Of a stretch of 5,118 bases of DNA, positions 1 to 5,118 are shown piece after piece. Source of the stretch: JAKEHZ01 sp035280505 (GTDB taxonomy: Bacteria > Acidobacteriota > Blastocatellia > RBC074). A program made the translations under genes and the position numbers. Numbering within the stretch: the stretch's first letter is position 1; each line of letters begins with the position of its first letter. Under the pieces are notes generated by a model that saw only the letters and a list, made by a program, of their open reading frames with translations, searched no databases and was not told where the DNA came from. The stretch covers positions 1 through 5,118 of the forward strand of contig DATEFT010000392.1 in assembly GCA_035280505.1 (NCBI GenBank). Reading direction: 5' to 3'.

Positions 1-75
1 GGGTTGACCGAGGCCCTTCCGGATCGCCGTTTCCTGCGCACTCTCCAAATCATAGCTCCACACGAACCTCCAACT
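1..75. other. possible edge of a neighbouring gene, strand unresolved
   Basis: This stretch is about 60% GC over its first 60 bases, like the genes and unlike the AT-richer DNA that follows, so it may be the edge of a coding region. Two readings are possible. On the minus strand, a frame with a GTG at about 64-62 runs off the left edge and gives a protein-like start (WSYDLESAQETAIRKGLGQP); a GGAGG lies only three bases before that GTG. An ATG at 53-51 in another minus frame gives a less convincing arginine-rich peptide. On the plus strand, frame 1 is open from the edge and ends at TAA 76-78, with a peptide ending in IIAPHEPPT. Twenty to twenty-five codons are too few to choose a strand or family. 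Confidence 0.25.
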
Positions 76-90
76 TAACTTGCAAAGTTG
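71..90. repeat. short inverted repeat
   Basis: CAACTT (71-76) and AAGTTG (85-90) are perfect complements around an 8-base centre. AACTT also occurs twice in a row in the left half (72-76 and 77-81), so two alternative pairings exist. No T-run follows on either strand, so a rho-independent terminator is not supported. It could be a protein-binding site near the start of a divergent gene, or chance. Confidence 0.25.
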
Positions 91-170
91 CGACCCTCAT
101 GGACCTATTCCGGTCCTCCCCGGCCTAACCAACAAGAAAATTTTTATCTTGAGGAGAACAATCCTGTTTC

Positions 171-198
171 TTGAGTGAGGAAGCATACGTCGTAGATT
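171..198 (+). promoter_or_regulatory. weak sigma-70-like promoter candidate
   Basis: TTGAGT (171-176) and TAGATT (193-198) are separated by 16 bases, and each matches four of six consensus positions. Transcription would begin at about 205, just before the palindrome at 210-225, which would suit operator control. The match is modest and the gene start lies more than 300 bases downstream, so this is only a candidate. Confidence 0.2.
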
Positions 199-209
199 AG
201 AACACGTCA

Positions 210-225
210 CCACACAAATGTGTGG
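210..225. promoter_or_regulatory. perfect palindrome, operator-like
   Basis: CCACACA and TGTGTGG form perfect 7-base arms around a 2-base AA centre. A 2-base centre is too small for an RNA hairpin loop, so a dimeric DNA-binding protein site fits better than a terminator. It sits just downstream of the promoter candidate at 171-198, where bound protein could repress. The binding protein is unknown. Confidence 0.35.
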
Positions 226-281
226 GTTGTGTATTAATTTCACATTATCAGCAGGCCAGTAAATGAATGCCTATCAATAAT

Positions 282-300
282 TTGCCCCCTGTCGGGACAA
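282..300 (+). other. small imperfect hairpin
   Basis: TTG pairs with CAA (282-284 with 298-300) and CCC with GGG (286-288 with 294-296), with one mismatch between them and a 5-base loop. An overlapping palindrome TGTC-GG-GACA lies at 290-299. The following bases are not a clean T-run. It may be a weak leader hairpin or a protein site, and could be chance. Confidence 0.18.
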
Positions 301-341
301 TTGGTTTAACCACTTGATCGGTAGGGGCCTGAGATTGCGTC

Positions 342-382
342 TTGATGTTTGGGGGGAGATTGTATATTGTGATCGGAGATCA
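342..382 (+). promoter_or_regulatory. second weak promoter candidate with adjacent palindrome
   Basis: TTGATG (342-347) and TATATT (363-368) resemble -35 and -10 boxes (four and five of six matches), but the 15-base spacing is short. Immediately downstream, TGATC (370-374) and GATCA (378-382) form an inverted repeat around GGA. If used, the leader to the ATG at 548 would be about 170 bases, more ordinary than that from the candidate at 171-198. Confidence 0.22.
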
Positions 383-437
383 TAGACAGTTTGTTTTAAT
401 GTATCAGCCCCTCACACAACAACATCGATTGGCATCA

Positions 438-457
438 TCTAGTGCCTCTAGTGCCTC
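438..457 (+). repeat. 9-bp tandem duplication
   Basis: The unit TCTAGTGCC occurs twice head to tail (438-446 and 447-455) and is followed by TC, giving about 2.2 copies. It lies in the leader of the sensor kinase. This looks like replication slippage; a spaced direct-repeat binding site for a regulator is a less likely alternative. Confidence 0.5.
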
Positions 458-536
458 CGGTTTAACCGACAGAGTTAATAACACCCTCGAAGTTTCCCTC
501 AGTGGCAAGCGCGGCTATTGCGATTGGGCATCGGGC

Positions 537-543
537 AAAGGGA
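537..543 (+). promoter_or_regulatory. ribosome binding site supporting the ATG at 548
   Basis: The purine run AAAGGGA ends four bases before the ATG at 548. The spacing is tight, but this is the best Shine-Dalgarno-like sequence near the gene start. It favours ATG 548 over the in-frame TTG at 518, which would put a charged stretch (MRLGIGQRDG) ahead of the signal peptide. Confidence 0.5.
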
Positions 544-547
544 TGGG

Positions 548-3500
548 ATGGTTGTGTTGGTCTTCCGTTACGTAGGTCAGTTGATCGGCGGCCTGGCCGC
601 AATTCTGGTTTGGATCGCGCTGGGAGTGCCCGGCGTCTCGGGTCAGGTGCAGCAGGAAGCGGCGAAAGGGCCGATCCGGCAGTTCAGCTTCGATCAGTGG
701 GAAGCGAAACAGGGATTGCCCAACAGCGAGGTTCAGGCGATCGCCCAGACTCGTGACGGGTATCTCTGGCTCGGAACCCAGGAGGGGCTGGCGCGCTTCG
801 ACGGTGCGCACTTCACGGTCTTCGACCGCCGCAATACCCGGGAGATCAAACACAGCAATGTCCAATGTCTGATCGAAGGCGGCGACGGCAGCCTCTGGAT
901 CGGGACCCTGGGCGGCCTGGTCCGGTTGAAAGACGGAAAGTTCGCCTCCTTCACCACCAAGGAGGGGTTGGCGCACGACTTCATCAACTCGCTCTACGAA
1001 GATCATGAGGGCCGGCTCTGGATCGGAACCTTCGGCGGCGGGTTGGACTGTTTCAAAGGGGGCCGCTTCACCCACTACACGGCCCGCGACGGGTTGGCGA
1101 ACGATTTCGTCTCGGCCATCACCGAGGACCACACCGGCAATCTCTGGATCGGAACCCAGGGCGGCCTGGACTGCTTCAAGAACGATCGGTTCATCCACTA
1201 CACGACCCGCGAGGGACTGCCCAACAATCAGATCTGGGCCACCTATGAAAGCCGGGATCGCAGCCTGTGGATCGGAACCAGCGGCGGCCTGGTGCAGTTG
1301 AAGAACGGAAAGTTCACCACCTATCTTCCTCCTCACGATCCCTCGCACAAGACCGTCAAGGCCATCTACGAGGATGCCGCGGGCGCGCTCTGGATCGGCA
1401 CCTACGGCGGCGGATTGAACCGGCTGCTCGACGGAAAATTCCATTCGTTCACGACCGGGGAGGGATTGTCGCATGACTTCGTGTGCTCGATCTATCAGGA
1501 CCGCGAGGGCAGCATCTGGATCGGGACGGAAGGCGGGGGCCTGAATCGGCTGCGGGATGACAAGTTCGTCACCTACACCACCAAAGAAGGGCTGACGAGC
1601 GATTCGGCTCGAACCGTCTATCAAAGCCGCGACGGCGCGATCTGGATCGGCACCTCCGGCGGCGGAGTCTCGCGGCTCAAAGACGGCCATTTCAGCCACT
1701 ACACGACCCGCGACGGCCTGGCCGACGATCTGGTCTTCGCGCTCTTCGAGGATCGCTCCGGCGTGATGTGGTTCGGAACCAACAGCGGGCTCTGCCGTTT
1801 GAAGTATGGGCGCTTCACGACCTACACCATGAAAGATGGACTGTCGCACGACATGGTCCGGGCCATCTTCGAGGATCGCGCCGGCCGGCTCTGGGTCGGA
1901 ACGCGCGGCGGGCTGGATTGCCTCCAGGATGGAAAGTTTACCAACTATACCGGCCGCGGCTTCCCGTCCAATGCGGTCCGCCTGATCTACGAGGACCGGG
2001 CCGGCGATCTCTGGATCGGCGGCAACAAGGGGCTCTCACGCTTCAAAGACGGTCGATTCACGACCTACACCACCGAGCAGGGACTCTCCCACAATTTCGC
2101 CTATACCATGATCGAGGATCACGCCGAGGATCACGACGGGACGTTCTGGATCGGCACCTACGGCGGCGGACTCAACCGGCTCAGACATGGCAAGTTCACC
2201 CGTTTTACGACCAAAGAGGGGCTCTTCGACGATATCGTCCTGCAGGTTCTGGACGACCGGCGCGGAAATCTCTGGATGAGCTGTAACAAGGGCGTCTTTC
2301 GCGTCGACAAGCGCCAGTTGAACGACTATGCCGACGGCAAGATCTCGGCGATCAATTCGGTCTCTTACGGACTCTCGGACGGCATGAAGAGCCCCGAGTG
2401 TAGCGGCAGTTCTCAACCGGCGGGCTGGAGAACCATCGACGGCCGGCTCTGGTTCCCGACGACCAAGGGAATGGCCGTCATCGACCCGGCCACCACCAGG
2501 ATCGACCCGTTCCCTCCCCAGGTTCAGATCGAGAACGTCGTCGCCGACGATCAGACCACGACTCTGACCGGAAAGACCGAGCCCGTGCGTTTCGCTCCGG
2601 GAACGGTCCGGCTCGAGATCAATTACAGCGGCATCAGCCTCTCGGCTCCGGACAAGGTGCGGTTCCGCTATCGCCTGGACGGTTTCGACCATGATTGGAT
2701 CGACGCCGGGGCACGGCGGGCGGCGTACTACACCAATCTGCCGCCGGGCTCCTACAGCTTCCGGGTCATGGCCGGCAACAACGACGGGGTTTGGAACGAG
2801 ACCGTGGCGCTCTCTCGATTCGACCTGGCTCCGCACTTCTATCAGAGATCCTGGTTCTTCCTGCTCTGCGCGACGCTGATCGCCGGAATCGGCTGGACCA
2901 TTCACCGAATCCGGTTGAGACAACTGCAGTCCCGCTTCTCCGCCGTTCTGAATGAACGCAACCGGATCGCCCGCGAGATGCACGATACGCTGATCCACGG
3001 GATCGTCGGAGCCTCGGCGCTGCTCGGAGCGGTGGCCAAGCTGGTAGCGGTCTCGCCGCAACAGGCGCACGATTATCTGGAGATGGCGAGAGTCGAATTG
3101 AAGAACAGTCTCGACGAGGTGAGGGCCGCCGTCAGCAGCCTGCGGGAACAGACCGGAGAGATGAGCAACCTGCCCGCCGGCATCAACAGTCTGATGCAGC
3201 GGCTGACCGCCGGAGAGACCGTCAGCGCCCAGTGTGTGATCCGGGGCGAGCAGCAGACGCTTCCCGACGAGATCGCGGAGAACCTGCTGCGGATCGGCCG
3301 GGAAGCGATCGTCAATGCCATCCGGCACTCGGCCGCCAGCCGGATCGTCGCCGAGATGAGATTCGACCCGCACCAGTTCGAATTGGACATCACCGACAAC
3401 GGCGTCGGGTTCGATCCGGAGAGAACCAGGGCCAACGGCAGTCCGCATTTCGGTCTGATCGGGATGCGGGAGCGCGCCGCGGTGATCGGCGGCGAACTGA

Positions 3501-3610
3501 TTCTGGAAAGCCAGCCGGGCGCGGGCACCAAAGTGCTGGTTCGGGTTCCGCTTCACCTAAGACTTTCAGGGCCAACCGCGAAACAGGCGAAATACACGAA
3601 AGCCGGATAA
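548..3610 (+). CDS. two-component sensor histidine kinase with 14-repeat periplasmic propeller, Y_Y_Y domain, HisKA_3 and HATPase_c
   Basis: This is a complete 1020-residue membrane sensor kinase. Residues 1-32 form a signal peptide or N-terminal anchor (hydrophobic VGQLIGGLAAILVWIALG, possible cleavage after VSG). Residues about 45-640 hold fourteen Reg_prop-type repeats with tryptophans of the LWIGT motif at 74, 117, 158, 200, 241, 282, 324, 366, 408, 449, 489, 534, 576 and 635; in this family such sets usually fold into two seven-bladed propellers. A Y_Y_Y domain (about 689-752) leads to one membrane helix (about 770-786). The cytoplasmic HisKA_3 domain has ERNRIAREMHD with phospho-acceptor His812. 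HATPase_c shows an N box (Asn923), G1 box DNGVGF (Asp950) and G2 box GLIGMRER (969-976). There is no receiver domain, so the expected partner is a separate NarL/LuxR-type regulator, none of which lies in the window. An oddity is HDxxxH where HDxxxQ is usual. The last 14 or so residues (TAKQAKYTKAG end) come from the junction repeat. ATG 548 is chosen for its ribosome site; TTG 518 would add ten residues. The ligand is unknown. Confidence 0.93.
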   Translation: MVVLVFRYVGQLIGGLAAILVWIALGVPGVSGQVQQEAAKGPIRQFSFDQWEAKQGLPNSEVQAIAQTRDGYLWLGTQEGLARFDGAHFTVFDRRNTREIKHSNVQCLIEGGDGSLWIGTLGGLVRLKDGKFASFTTKEGLAHDFINSLYEDHEGRLWIGTFGGGLDCFKGGRFTHYTARDGLANDFVSAITEDHTGNLWIGTQGGLDCFKNDRFIHYTTREGLPNNQIWATYESRDRSLWIGTSGGLVQLKNGKFTTYLPPHDPSHKTVKAIYEDAAGALWIGTYGGGLNRLLDGKFHSFTTGEGLSHDFVCSIYQDREGSIWIGTEGGGLNRLRDDKFVTYTTKEGLTSDSARTVYQSRDGAIWIGTSGGGVSRLKDGHFSHYTTRDGLADDLVFALFEDRSGVMWFGTNSGLCRLKYGRFTTYTMKDGLSHDMVRAIFEDRAGRLWVGTRGGLDCLQDGKFTNYTGRGFPSNAVRLIYEDRAGDLWIGGNKGLSRFKDGRFTTYTTEQGLSHNFAYTMIEDHAEDHDGTFWIGTYGGGLNRLRHGKFTRFTTKEGLFDDIVLQVLDDRRGNLWMSCNKGVFRVDKRQLNDYADGKISAINSVSYGLSDGMKSPECSGSSQPAGWRTIDGRLWFPTTKGMAVIDPATTRIDPFPPQVQIENVVADDQTTTLTGKTEPVRFAPGTVRLEINYSGISLSAPDKVRFRYRLDGFDHDWIDAGARRAAYYTNLPPGSYSFRVMAGNNDGVWNETVALSRFDLAPHFYQRSWFFLLCATLIAGIGWTIHRIRLRQLQSRFSAVLNERNRIAREMHDTLIHGIVGASALLGAVAKLVAVSPQQAHDYLEMARVELKNSLDEVRAAVSSLREQTGEMSNLPAGINSLMQRLTAGETVSAQCVIRGEQQTLPDEIAENLLRIGREAIVNAIRHSAASRIVAEMRFDPHQFELDITDNGVGFDPERTRANGSPHFGLIGMRERAAVIGGELILESQPGAGTKVLVRVPLHLRLSGPTAKQAKYTKAG
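680..2467 (+). repeat. coding tandem repeat array, about 126-bp units (propeller blades)
   Basis: Fourteen in-frame repeats encode the propeller blades. Spacing between the conserved tryptophans is 43, 41, 42, 41, 41, 42, 42, 42, 41, 40, 45, 42 and 59 codons. A typical unit reads GKFTTYTTKEGL, then a short variable stretch, then YEDRxGxLWIGTxGGGLxRLKD. The units are also alike at DNA level: for example 1389-1414 and 2145-2170 are identical over 26 bases and lie 756 bases apart, exactly six 126-base units. The last two units are divergent (LWMSC, then LWFPT after a longer loop containing ECSGSSQPAGW), as expected where the array ends. Confidence 0.9.
2114..2137 (+). repeat. 12-bp in-frame tandem duplication inside a propeller blade
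   Basis: GAGGATCACGCC (2114-2125) is followed directly by GAGGATCACGAC (2126-2137), identical at 11 of 12 bases. It encodes EDHA-EDHD where the other blades have a single EDR/EDH-x-G segment, and it accounts for the 45-codon spacing before the twelfth LWIGT motif. It adds four residues to one blade loop and keeps the frame, which suggests replication slippage. Confidence 0.8.
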
Positions 3611-3625
3611 TTTCGCGTATTTCGC
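3587..3625. repeat. long inverted repeat at the convergent gene junction, possible bidirectional terminator or dispersed palindromic element
   Basis: Arms 3587-3601 and 3611-3625 are 15 bases each and pair at 14 positions (one A-C mismatch in the middle), with a 9-base loop that contains the TAA stop of the upstream gene. The arms are built from GCGAAATAC and CGAAA. An extra CCGCGAAA at 3576-3583 could pair instead with TTTCGCGG at 3620-3627, so two folds compete. The position between convergent genes suits transcription termination for both, but neither strand shows a T-run after the stem. From general knowledge, palindromes made of such CGCGAAATAC-like motifs occur as dispersed intergenic repeats in some environmental bacteria. 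Membership in such a family is an inference I could not test. Confidence 0.65.
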
Positions 3626-3640
3626 GGCTGATCAAATAGA

Positions 3641-5118
3641 TCACAGGCGCATCTCTTCACCGGCCGGGGCCGGGTCCAGTTCCGCAATGGCCTGGAAGAG
3701 CTCCGCCTGCCGAATCGGTTTGGTCACGTAGCCGCTCATTCCCGCCTGCAGACAGCGCTCGCGATCGCCGGCCAGCGCATGGGCGGTGAGAGCGATGATC
3801 GGAATCCGCTGACCGGTGCCCCGCTCCGTGCTGCGAATGATCGCCGTCGCCTCGAAGCCGTTCATCTCGGGCATCTGGATATCCATGAGGATCAGGTCGA
3901 ACCGTTCCCGGGCCAGCATATGGACCGCTTCCAGACCGTTGTTGGCGGCGACCACGGTATGCCCGGCCTTCTCCAGCAGGCGAATCGCCAGCCGCTGATT
4001 CACCACGTTATCTTCGGCCAGCAGAATGTGCAGCCGGCGCTCGTTCTCGATGACCGGTTGTTGGTCGGCGACCGGCGCCCCGATTCTCGGCGATGAGCTG
4101 GTCGGCGGCAATGAGCGACTCTCCTCGGCCGCCACGGCCGGCCGGCCGAACCGGCAGGTGAAATGGAAAGTGCTGCCCTTGCCGTACTGGCTTTCGACCT
4201 GGAGTTCTCCGCCCATCATCTCGACCAATCGCAATGAGATGGTCAAGCCCAGCCCGGTCCCGCCGAACTGGCGCGTGGTCGAGGTGTCCGCCTGCGAAAA
4301 GGCCTCGAAGATCGAGCGCAGCTTATCGGACGGAATGCCGACTCCCGTATCCTTGACGGTGAAACGCAGCCAGACGTCCGGCTCTTTCCCGGAACCGCAC
4401 TCGACCCGGACCGTGATCCCTCCGCGCTCCGTGAACTTGATGGCATTGCCGATCAGGTTGATTAAGATCTGCCGAAGGCGGCCCGCGTCGCCGACCAGCA
4501 CTTCGGGCACCTCGGGCGAGATCTGGCAGGTCAGGGAGAGCCCTTTCTGCCGGGCCCGCAGCTCGAGCGGTTTGATCGTATCCTCCAGATTCTCGCGGAG
4601 CCTGAAGTCGATCGGGTCGAGATCCAGTTTACCGGCCTCGATCTTGGAGATATCCAGAATGTCGTTGATGATCGTCAGCAGCGAGTCGGCCGATGATTTG
4701 ACCATCCCCAGGTACTCGCGCTGCTCCGGCGTCAATTCGGTATCGAGCGTCAGTTCGGTCATCCCGATGATGCCGTTCATGGGGGTCCGAATTTCATGGC
4801 TCATGTTGGCCAGGAAATCGCCCTTGACCCGATTGGCGGTCTCGGCCGTCACCTTGGCCTGCTGCAACTCCAGGGTCCGGGAGTCGACCAGCAGGACCAG
4901 TTCTTTCTCTCGGGCTTTCACCTGCCGGTTGCGCCACTCATAGCAGATGCCCGCCAACCCGATCATGACCAGCACGCAGAGCCCATAAAACCATCGGGTC
5001 TGGTGGAACTGCGGCGCGAGACGAACGGTGAAGGCCGCACCGGTCTCGTTCCAGACCCCATCGTTATTGGAGGCGACCACCCGGAAGCGATAGGTTCCGG
5101 GCGGAATGTTGTTGTAGT
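3641..5118 (-). CDS. hybrid sensor histidine kinase/response regulator, N-terminal sensor outside window (partial)
   Basis: Minus-strand gene open to the right edge; 491 complete codons are visible and its start lies beyond 5118. Counting from the first complete codon, residues 1-24 (YNNIPPGTYRFRVV, then NNDGVWNE) are the end of a Y_Y_Y domain. A membrane helix follows (about 43-61), then a charged, probably coiled-coil linker. HisKA has SHEIRTPMNGIIGMTEL with phospho-acceptor His107. HATPase_c (about 204-325) has N box Asn224, G1 DTGVGIP (Asp256) and G2 GGTGLGL (285-291). A Pro/Ser-rich linker leads to a receiver domain (about 363-478) with acidic pair Glu368/Asp369, phospho-acceptor Asp412 (LILMDIQMPEMNG), Thr444 and Lys466. 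All catalytic residues are present, so phosphate should pass from His107 to Asp412. No HPt or DNA-binding domain follows, so output probably needs a separate HPt protein or regulator. The Y_Y_Y tail strongly suggests a periplasmic propeller upstream, as in the convergent gene. A GTG at 5080 is in frame but falls inside the Y_Y_Y domain and is not the start. Confidence 0.93.
   Translation of the reverse strand, partial: YNNIPPGTYRFRVVASNNDGVWNETGAAFTVRLAPQFHQTRWFYGLCVLVMIGLAGICYEWRNRQVKAREKELVLLVDSRTLELQQAKVTAETANRVKGDFLANMSHEIRTPMNGIIGMTELTLDTELTPEQREYLGMVKSSADSLLTIINDILDISKIEAGKLDLDPIDFRLRENLEDTIKPLELRARQKGLSLTCQISPEVPEVLVGDAGRLRQILINLIGNAIKFTERGGITVRVECGSGKEPDVWLRFTVKDTGVGIPSDKLRSIFEAFSQADTSTTRQFGGTGLGLTISLRLVEMMGGELQVESQYGKGSTFHFTCRFGRPAVAAEESRSLPPTSSSPRIGAPVADQQPVIENERRLHILLAEDNVVNQRLAIRLLEKAGHTVVAANNGLEAVHMLARERFDLILMDIQMPEMNGFEATAIIRSTERGTGQRIPIIALTAHALAGDRERCLQAGMSGYVTKPIRQAELFQAIAELDPAPAGEEMRL

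Larger units (their letters stand above)
79..517. other. AT-richer non-coding region upstream of the sensor kinase
   Basis: I see no supportable gene in these roughly 440 bases. Base composition drops well below that of the flanking coding DNA, all frames are broken often, and the only frame of some length (from about 342 into the kinase start) has no good start signal and no recognisable product. The stretch contains several short palindromes, two weak promoter-like hexamer pairs and a short tandem duplication, listed separately. Its likely role is the regulatory region and leader of the downstream sensor kinase, possibly shared with a divergent gene at the left edge. No tRNA, rRNA or known riboswitch fold was recognised by eye. 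Confidence 0.5.

Noticed and set aside
368..383. CRP-like site starting TGTGATCGGAG
   Set aside because: The left half TGTGA matches, but the right half reads ATCAT at the expected spacing instead of TCACA. Only a general 5-base inverted repeat is supported.
342..575. Small plus-strand frame upstream of and overlapping the sensor kinase start
   Set aside because: It lacks a convincing ribosome site before its TTG/ATG, has no recognisable domain, and overlaps the kinase signal peptide in another frame. It could be a leader peptide, but nothing supports that.
515..1849. Long open frame on the minus strand opposite the propeller repeats, with a repetitive translation
   Set aside because: It is the antisense image of the repeated, GC-rich sense codons. 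Its periodicity is that of the 126-base units, it has no ribosome site, and it matches no family, while the sense strand encodes clear domains.
680..2467. CRISPR-like regular spacing of repeats
   Set aside because: The units are about 126 bases, in frame and protein-coding (propeller blades), without short identical repeats separated by unrelated spacers.
2036..3556. Second long minus-strand open frame opposite the Y_Y_Y and kinase domains
   Set aside because: The sense strand encodes intact HisKA_3 and HATPase_c motifs. The antisense frame is low-complexity and explained by GC-rich codon bias.
3611..3640. Canonical rho-independent terminator after the sensor kinase
   Set aside because: The stem is strong but is followed by GGCTGATCAAATAG, not a T-run, and the opposite strand also lacks one, so only a possible terminator role is stated.
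4026..4943. Plus-strand open frame of about 300 codons opposite the hybrid kinase
   Set aside because: It is Ser/Arg-rich and runs antisense to the unmistakable HisKA, HATPase_c and receiver motifs, so it is a shadow frame.

Overview
The window reads as chromosomal DNA of a GC-rich, Gram-negative-type environmental bacterium. The two genes look about 60% GC or higher by eye, while most of the first 520 bases is clearly more AT-rich. Large sensors with a periplasmic beta-propeller, a Y_Y_Y domain and a histidine kinase are expanded in Acidobacteriota, Verrucomicrobiota, Planctomycetota and Bacteroidota. The GC content argues against Bacteroidota. I cannot name the phylum from this window alone.

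Layout. Positions 1-75 are GC-richer and may hold the edge of a neighbouring gene, with the strand unresolved. Positions about 79-547 are an AT-richer non-coding stretch with short palindromes, a 9-bp tandem duplication and two weak promoter-like pairs. A complete plus-strand gene follows (548-3610). It encodes a 1020-residue sensor kinase: signal peptide, 14 propeller repeats, Y_Y_Y domain, one membrane helix, HisKA_3 dimerisation domain and HATPase_c. A gap of only 30 bases, spanned by a long inverted repeat that includes the stop codon, separates it from a convergent minus-strand gene (3641-5118, 5' end outside the window). That gene encodes the C-terminal part of a hybrid kinase: end of a Y_Y_Y domain, membrane helix, HisKA, HATPase_c and a receiver domain.

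How they relate. The Y_Y_Y tails and the membrane approach of the two proteins are strikingly alike, so they probably share a sensor design, but they carry different kinase cores. The first is NarX/DesK-like and would be expected to phosphorylate a separate NarL-type regulator, which is not visible here. The second is a classic hybrid kinase with its own receiver. Their ligands cannot be read from the sequence. I see no clear sign of a wholly new system. The most unusual points are the junction palindrome that seems to have supplied the last codons of the first gene, the His-for-Gln change in its HDxxxQ motif, and the near-identical propeller repeats.
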